Shown: in pieces, positions 45,626 to 56,931 of the stretch
Position numbering within the stretch: position 1 is the first letter of the stretch
How the letters are laid out: the number at the start of each line of letters is the position of its first letter
Source of the DNA: Allacma fusca
Lineage: Eukaryota > Arthropoda > Collembola > Symphypleona > Sminthuridae
DNA length: 64,000 bases
Reading direction: 5' to 3'
Assembly: GCA_947179485.1 (NCBI GenBank)
Contig: OX359245.1
Span: 80,153,067 to 80,217,066 of the forward strand
Made by a program: the position numbers and the translations under genes
Notes under the pieces: generated by a model
What the model was told of the DNA's origin: nothing
The model's input: only the letters and a program-made list of their open reading frames with translations
The model's database searches: none

Positions 45626-46660
45626 GAATAGGGATTTTAAAATTCGTTGACCTTTTTTCCAGCGGGAATTTTTTAAATCCTTGAGGACATTTCGTTAATT
45701 GATTAAGCCGGGAAATTCAGAATAGATCACAGGGAGATTTACAAAAATCCAATCCACGTGAGAAATATGAACTCAGATATCGAGCTTGTGTATGGCGCAA
45801 ATTTAAGCACTTACTGCGCATTTTTTCAGAGGGAGATCTTGGTCCTACAGACATGTCGATGATTTTACGTAGAATTTGAGCAAACAAGTTGAATAACACG
45901 ACATGGTATAACAATACATTTTGTGCGGCCCACGACAGTAGTTATTTCACCTAACATCACATTTGTACCAAGATACAGCGTCCTTTCCATTTAGTCGCAG
46001 GTATTTTGCTGTACCCTTGGAGCGGTGCTCGGGACCAGTGCTTAAAATCGAACCCGTAACTGTAATCAAAATGTAGTAATTAATTATATAATTAATGATA
46101 TGGGCATAGATACAAGATATTGCTATAATTATTATAGCAATATCTTGTATCTTCATTTAATAATCATTTTATTAATTGCATAATATTAAAAGCAGTAAAA
46201 CTTGACTATACGCAAACTAAATATGCTCTGCAGTGTTATTCCAATCATACACCATTACTTCAGCTCGGGTCGCTCATTAATGAAAATCTTCCAAGTCATC
46301 CAGTTATCTTAATTTCAAATTGATGACAGCTTTGAGAGGATTGAAATTAATGATTTAAAATATTTCAAACAATGGTGCTAGAATTTTTTCGAAACAAAGG
46401 CAAATCACGAGACGTAATCACCCTTAACATCTCAAAATTGAAGTTCACCTGAAACAATGGACTAGAATTTACTGAGTATTCGAAAATAAGTAACTCTGAT
46501 GTTGAAAAATTAAAAACAAGTTCAGTATATCCGTAAGCTGATATTATACTCACATACGTACGCACACATGGTTTAAATAGTGTGTATAATACTCCAAGTA
46601 TTTTCGTGTAGGAAATACATTCAGAAATTCAGCACCGGCGTTCCCTACTGTGGAACGTTT
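45626..46660. other. Gene-free stretch with a perfect 43-bp palindrome
   Basis: No supported gene. Contains the hairpin at 46109-46151, listed separately. Confidence 0.5.
46109..46151. repeat. Perfect 43-bp palindrome
   Basis: Two 21-base arms beginning GATACAAGATATTGCTATAA pair without a mismatch around a single T. It could form a cruciform or a transcribed hairpin. It has no flanking terminal repeats that would make it a known element. Confidence 0.9.
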
Positions 46661-46663
46661 AGG

Positions 46664-46935
46664 TTGTAAATATTTGCGCACACATTACGCGCAGCTCTAA
46701 TCAAAATTTAGTAGCAGCGAAATGTTTCTCTGAAGTCGATTTACACGAGAAGTTCTGTGCTAGGTACCTAAATGATATGCTGTTTGTTTTATATTTCTTG
46801 CACTTCTGAGTACAAAATTTCCCCGTGCTGTTGAATAATTTTACAACGGCCAGGACTTTCATGATAAAACGACAGCAACCAAAATTTCTTTTCCTCAGCA
46901 ATTTCACGAATATTGGATTTCAAAAATTTGACATT
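46664..46935. repeat. Dispersed repeat, partner at 25440-25765
   Basis: Second copy of the repeat near the 3' end of the NB-ARC gene, here just left of unit C block 1. Confidence 0.6.
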
Positions 46936-47339
46936 TTGTAAATACATCCAGAAGAGCTGATATGGATCTCGAGGAATGGAATGCGGATTTGATTTTAGTG
47001 CGGAGACAAGGTTTGGCGTAATTGATTTTCATCTCCGACATTATTAACTACAGACAACGTCTTTCTCATTTTCCTTAATTCCGTTCATTTGCCCAGAATT
47101 CCCCGCAACCAAAAAGTGTCTCCGTCCGTAATCGTTTCAGGCGTCGAATTCAAACAAACATTTTCTGTTCGATTTTCACATTTAAAAACCATACTAATAC
47201 ATAGGTTCTTTGGAATTTCTAATTAAACTGACATATTTGAGACTGACTTATATTTTTGAGTTTGCGTTTACTATTCGAATCCCACATTTAAAACCATACT
47301 AGTACATACTCATATATCTCTGAACAAGTACACGCACCC

Positions 47340-48290
47340 GATCCAAGATCAACTTCCAATTTCAAGTTCTTTGGAATTTCTAATTAAACTGAAGTTTTGA
47401 TATTTTTTGAGTTTGTATTTAAGTTCAAGTGTGAGCTCAAGTTTATGTTTGAGTGTGAGGTCAAGTTAGACTTGAAATTACATTGTGAGCTCAGATTTAC
47501 TTGGATTTCAAGTCTGATATTAGTTTAATTGTGAGTTGAGGTTTATTTTAGCAAAATTGACTTGAAAATTGAAGTGTCAGAATCAGTTTGAGTTCAAGTA
47601 TGACAGTCAAATTGAGTTCAGGTATAAAGTTTTATTTGAGTTTTGATGGGAACTTGATTTCAAGTTTAGGATTTTCATTTACTTCAAGCGCGCGATGCAA
47701 CTTGAGTTGAAATCGAATTTGAGTTGAGTTTGATGCGGAACTCGAAGTTGGATTTTGAAGTGAGATCTTGAGTGACGTTCTTGAAATGACTGAAACCATT
47801 TGGAGCTATGCGTGAGAAGTTTTTGATTTTGGGAATTGGTGAAATGGACTGAAGACGTTCATGTGATGTTGAGCGATTTGTTGGAAAATATGATTCCAGA
47901 AAAAAATGACGCCAGAGATTACACAACATGGCGTTGAGGATCTCCTTTTGTGTCCTATTATTCTGCAAAAGTAGACGTATTTCCAGTGAAATTTGCCCAA
48001 AGTCCCAAATTATCTTGATTTACACGAAGCGTGGAAATGGACGGAAAGGCGTCTCATTCACAACTCAATCCCTGTACATTTCCAGATATTATTCAATCCA
48101 TTCTGATTTACAACACCCCCACAAATACGCATCCCTTTTATTATGCCCCGCATTTCATCAGCCCATATTAAATTTATCCATCTGCCCAAATTCTGAAGTA
48201 AGCAATCCAACATGCCACGGAAAAACAATTCTCACAAGTAAACCACTTTAGCTTCACAGAATTATTTTCTTTCTTCTTTGAAATTCTCTA
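47340..48290 (+). repeat. Block 1 of unit C
   Basis: Collinear with 21480-22240 (GTGAGGTCAAGTTAGACTTG, GGAGCTATGCGTGAGAAG, GAATTGGTGAAATGGACTGA, TTGATTTACACGAAGCGTGG, CCCTTTTATTATGCC, CACTTTAGCTTCACAGAATT). The minus-strand reading 47684-47968 is not conserved. Confidence 0.75.
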
Positions 48291-48299
48291 ATTTTTAGG

Positions 48300-49070
48300 T
48301 CAAGTTCGATTTCAAGTTAGGGTTCAAGTGTGGTTTCAAGTTAAACATGATGATTTTCTTTAAGTTTGAGATCAAGTTTGGGATTAACTTTATTATCAAG
48401 TTTGAGGTGAAGTTATGGATCAAGCTTAAGATTTGAATTCAAGTTTGGGATTTAAATTCAAGCTTGGATATAAATTCAAATTTGTGATTTAAATTCTACT
48501 TTCAGATTCAAATTCAAGGTTGAGATTTAAATTTAAGTTTGAGATTTAAATTCAAGCTTAAGATTTAAACTCTAGCTTGACATTTAAATTCAAGCTTGCG
48601 ATTTAAGCTCAAGTTTAAGATTTAAATTCAAATATGACACTCAAACTCAAGTTGGAGATTTTAATTCAAGTTTGAGATTTTAATTCAAGTTTGAGATTTT
48701 AATTCAATTTTGAGATTTTAATTCAAGTTTGAGATTTTAATTCAAGTTTGAGTTGTAAATTCAAGTTTGAGTTGTAAATTCAAGTTTGAGTTGTAAATTC
48801 AAGTTTGAGGTGTAAATTCAAGTTTCAGTTGTAAATTCAAGTTTCAGTTGTAAATTCAAGTGTGAGTTGTAAAATGAAGTTTTAGTTGTAAAATGAAGTT
48901 TTAGTTGTAAATTCAAGTTTGAGTTGTAAAATGAAGTTTTAGTTGTAAATTCAAGTTTGAGTTGTAAAATGAAGTTTTAGTTGTAAATTCAAGTTTGAGT
49001 TATAAATTCAAGTTTGAGTTGTAAATTCAAGTTGGAGATTTAAATTCAAGTGGGAGATAAGGTTTGAGAT
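48300..49070. repeat. Degenerate 19-20-bp minisatellite of unit C
   Basis: Tandem TTCAAGTTTGAGATTTAAA and GTTGTAAATTCAAGTTTGAG units. The left part is diverged and the right part (48720-49030) more regular. Same core word as the arrays at 22250, 53290, 55530 and 60330. Confidence 0.88.
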
Positions 49071-49734
49071 TTGATATGCAAGTTTGAGTTTAAGTTGGTG
49101 TTCAAGTTTGGCTTGAAGTTTGATGCTTCAATTCCGAGTTTGAGTTCAGTTCTCGTTCATGAATTTGGTTTTTGTGTTCAAGTTTACAAATCTTTGTGTT
49201 TTAAAGATTTTTTATAACTTATCTATGCTGAGGTCATGCTGGAGTAATTTCTAAGGAATGGTTATTCACCCCAATCGGAAAAAATTGAGCTAGCGGAAGC
49301 TGGGCGACGTTCGCTTCTCTACATAACAATAACATACGCCCTGGGACAATGTGCGAGACGATATACAGTCGCCGGGCGATTACTTGTTACAGTGTTACCC
49401 GGACATCTGTACGATGCAACTGTATACTGTCGCCCTAACGTCTGACCACTATTTATTTAGCCCCAACCCGACATGCCCTAGATTCGCTTTTATCTTTCAA
49501 GCAGCTTTGCGATGGCTCATGGGCGCATCGTTGTAGTGTATGCTGGATGATGCTTAGGCGAATTAATTATTTGCAATAATATAATATATAATTATATGCG
49601 AAAATTAATATGTATTAAACCTGCTTTCAAGTTTTCAAATGTTTATTCAAGGAGTCATTTACCAAAGGAATACTTACATAGCTTTCCATGTTTTCTAAAG
49701 GCAGAAATAAACATTTTCTCGAAATATTAACATG

Positions 49735-50256
49735 TTAACTACATTGTTTAACAACAAAAACTGGAGAGGTCTGAAAAATGTTCACACACATAATTGATAA
49801 ATAATCACTAGGTATAGAAACATCAAACAAGTCTTTAATATTCAAAAACTTAACACCGTAAATTATTTGACTATTGGAATTATTTATTTCAGCATCTATG
49901 ATTTTAACTAATGAACCATCTTAACATAGAAATACGTTATCTCCGTTGTTAGTTCTTACTTCTGAATAACTTTCGGTAGTTATTGCATTTTGAAAACCGA
50001 TTTCAGAAAGGCGCCGGATTGCTTGTGCTAAATATCTATTATTACCTTCTACCAGACTATCTAAACTACTTATATCGTCCTCAGTATTACTATAATAATT
50101 TAACAAATCAATTGGTTCAGATATACCACCCGAAAAATTAACAGGCTGTTCTTGAACATTACTATCTCTGGTTACATTTCCAACGACAGAACAATCATTA
50201 CAATTTATACTAATATTGGAGTCATTCATATAATTTTGAACCGAATTAGAATACAT
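49735..50256 (-). pseudogene. Possible internally deleted Tnp2-like transposase remnant
   Basis: A 174-codon reading from ATG 50256 to TAA 49735 has a single in-frame TAA at 49921-49923. The N-terminal part is acidic and Asn/Ser-rich (SEPIDLLNYYSNTEDDISSL). The part after the stop reads DGSLVKIIDAEINNSNSQII, then YGVKFLNIKDLFDVSIPSDY. From memory this resembles the C-terminal tail of Tnp2/CACTA-like transposases in arthropods (KII..., YG.KF...DFF..P..SS.L). No catalytic core lies between, so an internal deletion is inferred. Moderate to low certainty on the family. Confidence 0.45.
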
Positions 50257-50368
50257 TTAATTAACCATAAGATTAAATTCAGACGTTATTCTCCTGCACC
50301 TTTCACTTCTGGAACACTCTGACATATTTACATCATTGAAAATATTTGAGCAAATTTTTTCAATAATC

Positions 50369-51873
50369 TCATTTAACACTCATTCCAGGGGTAATTGGAT
50401 GTTCTTGCTTCTTCTTGTGCACACGTCCGCTAAAACGGTCTTTGGACTGTCGCAGCCAGTCCTGTATTATGCCATTAACGGAGTCTTCAGTTACATCATT
50501 GAACCTAAATATTACATAAATACACAATATTACAATATATAAATAAAATAATTATTTATTCACTCAACACTCACGAATAACGGTCCGATGAACTTGGACG
50601 AATTGAATAAAGGCTAACTCAGCTAAGCCTTTCCCCGAAAAACTAGTGATAATCCCAAATTCGTCTGTAATGAACTTACTCAAAATTCCGTTGACCACTC
50701 TCTTAAGATCTAGTTCACCATGACCATACACGTATCGTTCCTGAAATTGTCAGTATGAATTTACATAGAACAATCTTGCCAATAAAAAAGTATATCCTAG
50801 GTGGATGTGAATACAGTATATTTTACACAAGAAAATCAATTAGGTTTTGTTCAATATTACAAGGTATGAGTTTACCCGTTATCTGAAAAAATTCTGATAC
50901 GAAACTTTAGCTAAAGTAAATTTTAAAAAATTAATTGTAGAATGTAAAATGTTTAGTATAAATAAAGTAAAAAAAATTACTATTTTCTGTTGATCTTCAA
51001 TATTTGCAAGACGTTGCTCAAAGTTTTCCAAGTCTTGTTTTGTGGAGCAAAGAATTGGCAAATCGTCGAAATCAACATCCACAACTTGATTTTGCCCAAC
51101 AATAACAATAAACCTTTCTTGTGACACCTGAATTTCTCCAAGTTTCTTCAACACAATCTCCTGAAATTCTTAATAAAAAATACACATTAAACATTTCAAT
51201 TACATTTCATTTGATGTGCTGGAAAATACAAGAGTCAACAAATACAGAAATATTTTCAGAGTTAACTGCGATTTTATACGTTATATACTGTAAAATAACA
51301 TTTACAATGGCTTACTTTTTTGACACTCACTTTGATTGTGAGCTGCACTGAAAACGCATTCCGAGCCACTGGTGAACTTTCCTAAATAATCGTTTGAAAC
51401 AGCTGATTATTCAAACACACAGAACTGGGGTCTAGGAGTAGCACCTCCGATTCTGGAAAAATATTTTCAATTGGTACTGCCAGCACTGATTCTGAAAAAT
51501 ATTCACGGGAACTGCCAGATAGTGTTTCAATAGTAGGTTCTAAAAACACAATAGTAAAATCTAATATTGTACTCTACACTTGAATTTAATGATTCTATGG
51601 AACGTAAGTTGACAGTAGTTAGTAATTATTATCAAATAACAAAAACTATTTTCCGGTAAGTGCCAGAATTTGTTTGTTTAAAAAAGAAAGCACAGTTACA
51701 CACATGTTTACTACTTACTTGAAGTAAAACTTAATAACTTCGACTCTACGAATCTGGTTTTTCCGGGTTCTGGTTCTGTTTTCCGGTACATCAGTTTCCG
51801 GGTCACTTTCAATCGCAGACGTATAAAGGGCTTTTTCATCTGCTTCACGAGCAGATTTGAGTGTACCTGTCAT
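50369..51873 (-). CDS. DUF4806-like protein, multi-exon
   Basis: Minus-strand exons: 51873-51719 (MTGTLKSAREADEKALYTSA), an uncertain exon from 51539 (EPTIETLSGSSREYFSESVL, phase not reconciled), 51160-50981, 50740-50571 and 50504-50369 with TGA 50369-50371. The last three join in phases 0 and 2. They read DFDDLPILCSTKQDLENFEQ, then LKRVVNGILSKFITDEFGII, TSFSGKGLAELAF and VNGIIQDWLRQSKDRFSGRV. That order (LP..tke+LE.fE, then a helical segment with s.sGKg...aF, then WLRxAKDR) is what I know of DUF4806 proteins of arthropods, often repeated in genomes and near transposases. Function unknown. Lies inside the 3.35-kb insertion, so it may be transposon cargo. Confidence 0.65.
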
Positions 51874-52618
51874 TTAATTTTTATGATCATTCAAAGATTG
51901 GCTGATTTATGTATGGAATTAGTCATCATAAATTACAAATCTAACTTGAGGACTGCAATTTTGTGAACACGAAAATAATAATTGCAAATAAACTATGTAT
52001 TATCTCAACAAAAGCTGTTCTGCCAATGCAATAAATTAAAATAAAATACATTAAAATTACGGTATGTTCCCAGTACACGGATAGGATGTTTCCACGTATC
52101 CTTTGGCAATGATGCCGGGTTGGTGAGTAACTTTGTTAGAGCTTATCCAATAACATCAGGTCATTGGCACTCAGATCTATCTGAATTTAACCACATTCGA
52201 GGAATAACTGCAGTTTCTTTCTCGAAAAGTACAACGGCGCACTTATTTTTACCACAGAGAAGACATCTTGAGTGTTAAATAACGAATGTTTGAACTTGTA
52301 ACGGGCTACATAAAATTGGAATCAAAAATTGCATGCGAGGGTTACGTCGTTCCAGCACTGCCTGCAAGTTGCTGATGAACGCAGCCGCCTCAATGGTCAA
52401 AAGGCTACATCATTCAGTTGTCATTAAACAGTTATTGGGGCAACTGGAAAATATACTGTTGTTTTAATGCAGCTCCTTTGAAGCCCAGCGCACACGCCCA
52501 GCAATGTTGCCCCGATAACGAGGAGTGTCTTAGGGCAATCACATAGGCAACGGCGGACATAAAAGCGACGGGCGCTTCAAATACAACGCAAAAGCGCTTG
52601 TCTATTTCTGACTGGGAC

Positions 52619-53140
52619 ATCAGGTTTAGGTAAAGTTCGGTTAAAAATTTCGGAATTTCTATCTCTTATCTGGGGAATAGGTCACACAATGAAATAGGAC
52701 ACCCTGTATATTCCGTAATTCCAATATTCTTCGTACTGGGTGAATCACAGGAAGCAAACATTTTTATTTACCTATAGGTATGCATACATTATATTCTATA
52801 GTTCTAAAATCCGCAACATTTATTTTTTCGTAAAGTTATTATAATTATTTAAAAATAAGAGGGAAAATTTCATTGATTTTAGATTTATAATTCTCTTTAT
52901 GGTTTTCGGAAAAAATACGAGAAGGAGACATTTTGAAGCGAGGGGAACAAATGTAAATAATTAAGGAGATACGAAAAAAATCTGGGCTTTTGTTACAATC
53001 TCATACACTTTATTGCAATATCGTTGTCTCGTTATGCTCTGCTCGCACAACTCGTAAAAGTCGCCGCTTCGCAAAAATTTTTAACCCGCATTTGCTGAGT
53101 GTGCATCCGATTTGCTCAGCTGCTAAAAATGACTCATGAC
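52619..53140. repeat. Block 3 of unit C, truncated
   Basis: Collinear with 56080-56500 (AGGTTTAGG, GGACACCCTGTATA, AAAATCCGCAACATTTATT, CGAGAAGGAGACATTTTGAA), with about 80 extra bases near 52980-53070. It ends right after ATGACCGTC, where the sequence jumps to TCAAATAAGCAATCCAAC, a repeat of block 1 text from 48197. Confidence 0.7.
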
Positions 53141-53149
53141 CGTCTCAAA

Positions 53150-53800
53150 TATCTCAAATAAGCAATCCAACATACCACTGGAAAACAATTCTCACAAGTA
53201 GTCCACTTTAGCTTCACAGAATTATTCTGGTCGCTTCTTTGAAATTGTTTAATTTGCAGGTCAAGTTTGATTTCGAATTAGAGTTCAAGTGTGGTTTCAC
53301 GTTTAGCATGATGTTTGGCTTTAAGTTTGAGATCAAGTTTGGGATTAACTTTGTTATTAAGTTTGAGATGAAGTTATGGATCAAGCTTAAGATTTCAATT
53401 CAAATATAAAATTTAAACTCAAGTTTGAGATTTAAATTCAATTTTAAGATTTAAACTCTAGTTTGACATTTAAATTCAAGCTTGCGATTTAAGCTCAAGT
53501 TTAAGATTTAAATTCAAACATAAAACTTAAGCTCAAGTTTGAGATTTAAATTCAAGTTTGCGATATAAATTGAAGTTTGCAATTTAAATTCTACTTTGAG
53601 ATTCAAATTCAAGGTTGAGATTTAAATTCAAGTTTGAGATTTAAATTATAGTTTGAGATAAGGTTTGAGATTTGATATGCAAGTGTGAGCTCAAGTTTGT
53701 GTTCAAGTTTGGCTTAAAGCTTGATGCTTCAATTTTGAGTTTGAGTTCAGGTCTGCGTTCATGAATTTGGTTGAAGTCTTGAATTGAAGTCTGGTTCGTT
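53150..53800. repeat. Second partial copy of the block 1 end plus minisatellite (unit C')
   Basis: AATAAGCAATCCAACATACC to TTCACAGAATTATT matches 48197-48270, and the following minisatellite (TTCAAGTTTGAGATTTAAA type, 53370-53690) matches 48300-48640. A duplicated piece of unit C. Confidence 0.75.
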
Positions 53801-54118
53801 GTATACATTTTTATATTTGTGACTGTGGACTGCTGAATCTTATTGTTTTAAAAAAAAATATTATTGTAAGTTGTGAGCTCTTCTTGCTTATGATGGCTCA
53901 GAACGTGAAGCTCCTCTGGAATTTTAAAATCAAGTTCAAATTTTAGGTGAAGTTTGAGTTTGAGGCTAAGTAGGAGTTTTAGATGAAATGAAGGTTTTAG
54001 GTCAAGTACGAGATTCATTAGAAGATGGAATTTGTGGCCAAATATTGTATTTGAAGTCGAGTATTTATTTCAAGCCAAGTTTCGCTTAAAAATCTTAAAA
54101 ATCTTAATTATTTGAATC

Positions 54119-54618
54119 TAGTGGTCGGACCAATTCAATTCAGAATTGGAAATTTTCGATTCGATTCGATTCGATTCAATTCGATTCAGTAGTATTTCGA
54201 TTCGATTTGCAGCAAATCCAAATCGAATGATTCGATTTGGGTATTGAACTGAATCGAATCATATCTTGTGAATTGCAATTCAAACAATTCATCAAAACTG
54301 CTTCGGCTGCGCACGGGTACTTTTTCCCCGCATAATCAAAGTCCAAATACTACGTATACCACAACGTTTGTTATTTCAGCGTAGCTTTTACTATACCCTT
54401 TATAATATGTATACGACACTCCAGTAACATAAGAAAAATTTTGTATTTTCCCTCTTGAATCGTTCGATTTACGATTCAATTCGATTCACTGGGTGAATTG
54501 AATCGAATTGAATTGTTTTGGGGCAAAATAAATCGAAAATCGGTTTTTCGATTCAATTCAAGCTTCAAATTGAATCAAATTGAAAAATTCAAATCAAACT
54601 GAATCGATCCGACCACTG
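54119..54618. mobile_element. hAT-like non-autonomous element with ATTCG arrays, 500 bp
   Basis: Ends TAGTGGTCGGACC and, reversed, CAGTGGTCGGATC, with an exact 8-bp duplication TTTGAATC (54111-54118, 54619-54626). The subterminal regions are CGATTCGATTCGATTCAATT runs on the left and GAATTGAATCGAATTGAATT runs on the right. No transposase. Confidence 0.92.
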
Positions 54619-55079
54619 TTTGAATCCTAATGTAAGCATAAATAATTCAAGTTTGCTATCGAATGTAAGGTCAAGTTGAAGTTTGAAGTCAAGTGTACGT
54701 TTCGGTACATGTTGAGATCTAGCTAGTGTTCTGGTGACATTATTTATATTGTAGTCATTTGTCCCATGCTTTTAATTATTGTACTTCAAATCCAGATTAA
54801 CCTAACGTTGAGTACTGGGTCAAGTGTGGCTTTTCAAGTTCAAGGTCAAGTCACTTGAGGCTCGAACTTGATTTATTTTTAAACTTGAGCTCTCGCAGAT
54901 TACAACCATTTGAGATTGCTTGAATGTTGATGAGCTGACTGGGTTTAAAATATTCACACGACTATTCTATGACATGCTAAAAAGAGTTTGGACTTTGGAG
55001 ATTTGGTTTAAGTGTCGAGAGAAGTTTTGCTTAGAATAATCAATATGTAATTGCTTTCCATCTCCGGCCTTATTAATCA

Positions 55080-55470
55080 GAGGCAGAATGTTCACGTCTT
55101 TAAGTTCACATTTTCACAAAATCCAAATGATCATGATTTACACGAGGTCTGGAAATGAAAAGGGCGGCTCAGTCACAATTGGACCCCTGTACATTTCTCA
55201 ATATTATTCAATCCATTCTCATTTACAGGGTCACCGCAAATACGAATTAAAATTCTGTCCCGCATTCCATCAGCCCATTTTTTAAAATTTTTCCAAAATC
55301 TCAAGCAAACAATAAACAACATACGAAAAAACACTTGTTCTCACAAGTAAACCATTTCCGCTCCACAGACTTATTTTGGTCGCTTGTTTGAAATTCTTAG
55401 ATTATTAAGCACACTTTGACTTCAACTTGGAGTTCAAGTATAGTTTCAAAGTTTGCATGATGTTTCACTT
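55080..55470 (+). repeat. Block 1 (3' part) of unit D
   Basis: CATGATTTACACGAGGTCTG, then ATTCTCATTTACAGGGTCAC, CATTCCATCAGCCCA and the GTTCAAGTATAGTTTCAAAG lead-in, collinear with 22000-22290 and 48015-48340. Confidence 0.7.
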
Positions 55471-55499
55471 TCAGGCGATGGGGGTGTGTAAGTTTGAAT

Positions 55500-55900
55500 T
55501 CAAATTTGAGATTTGAATTAAATTTTGATGATGAAGTTCAAGTTTGAGGTTGAATTTCAAGTTTGAGGTTGAATTTCAAGTTTGAGGTTTAATTTCAAGT
55601 TTGAGGTTAAATTTCAAGTTTGAGGTTTTAATTTAAGTTTGAGATTTGAATTCAAGTTTCAAATTGAAGTTCAAGTTTGAGATTGAAGTTCAAGTTTGAG
55701 ATTGAAGTTCAAGTTTGAGATTGAAGTTCAAGTTTGAGATTGAAGTTCAAGTTTGAGATTGAAGTTCAAGTTTGAGATTGAAGTTCAAGTTTGAGATTGA
55801 AGTTCAAGTTTGAGATTGAAGTTCAAGTTTGAGATTGAAGTTCAAGTTTGAGATTTAAGTTCAAATTTGAGATTGAAATTCAAGTTTGAAATAGGAATTT
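55500..55900. repeat. 19-bp minisatellite TTCAAGTTTGAGATTGAAG
   Basis: About ten near-perfect copies at 55669-55850, with diverged GGTTGAA variants on the left. The D/E duplication starts within this array (last shared part from about 55828). Confidence 0.9.
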
Positions 55901-56931
55901 CTTGTTTGACTCCAGGTGTAGAGACATGTTTGAATTTGGTGATCAAGTTTGAATTCCTGAATTTGGGTTTTGAGTTCAAGTTTGCAGATGCTTGTGTTAT
56001 TAAAGGATTTTATTACTTAACTGTAGTGAGCGCATGATGGAGTTGTTTCTGACGAATGTTATGCAATGTAAGGTTTAGGTCAAGCTTAGGTCAAGGGTGG
56101 TTAAAGAACTTCATTTATCTACTCTCTGGGGAATGGGTAACACGACGATTTTGGACACCTTGTATAGTCCACAAGTTGAATATTGTTTATATTAGGGGAA
56201 TGATAAAAAGCAAACATTTAAATATACCTAAATTCTATTTATTTTTCTAAAATCAGCAAAGTTTATTTGCTGGTAAAAATAATTTTATTATTTAATATTA
56301 ATGTTGAATATTTCATTGATTTTAAAATATTTTTTTGTCTCGTTACCGTTTTAGGAAAAAATGCGAGAACGAGATATTTTGAAAACTGGGGAAACAAACG
56401 TAAGGAATTCAGGAGTACCGTCGATTTGTAAAAAATTGTTAACCCACCTTTGCTGGGAATGAATCCGAAGTGCTGCGTATCTGAAAATGACTTATGACCG
56501 TCGAATGATTTATTGTGAATTTTGAGTTCAATAATTGCCATTTCGTGTTTTTCTGTTTTTAGAATGTACACTCGAATAAAAAGAATTTATTTATTTTTAA
56601 ATTTCAAAATCATGTTAGGATTTTCAAACAACTTTTGGGATTTAAAAAAATGAGTATACGATTTTTGTAACGTTAGCAAAATACATTTATAATTTCTGGA
56701 GCAATTAAGAAATGGTGAAAATCAAAAGGTTTTATTTTTTTCTTGCAATTTGTCAACCCTGAATGACCATCGAAGACTACATCACATTACAATTCATACA
56801 AAATTACTATTGCAGTAAATCCAAGCGTGGTTTTTATCTTCTGATGAGTTCCCGTTGATTTGCTCATCATGATTTTCTGATTCGTGTGAAGACTCCGGAC
56901 GAGGTGTCGGAATCCGATTCATTATCATCAG

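Larger units (their letters stand above)
49266..52618. mobile_element. 3.35-kb gene-bearing insertion in unit C
   Basis: In units B, D and E the text TTTCTGACGAATGTTATGCA runs directly into GTAAGGTTTAGGTCAAG. In unit C the first phrase ends at about 49265 and the second starts at about 52619. The intervening 3.35 kb starts CACCCCAATCGGAAAAA and ends TTTCTGACTGGGACA; reversed, the right end (TGTCCCAGTCAGAAATAG) is only loosely similar. The GC-richer ends enclose two minus-strand gene remnants. I infer an old DNA transposon, possibly CACTA/Tnp2-like. Exact ends and target duplication are not resolved. Confidence 0.6.
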
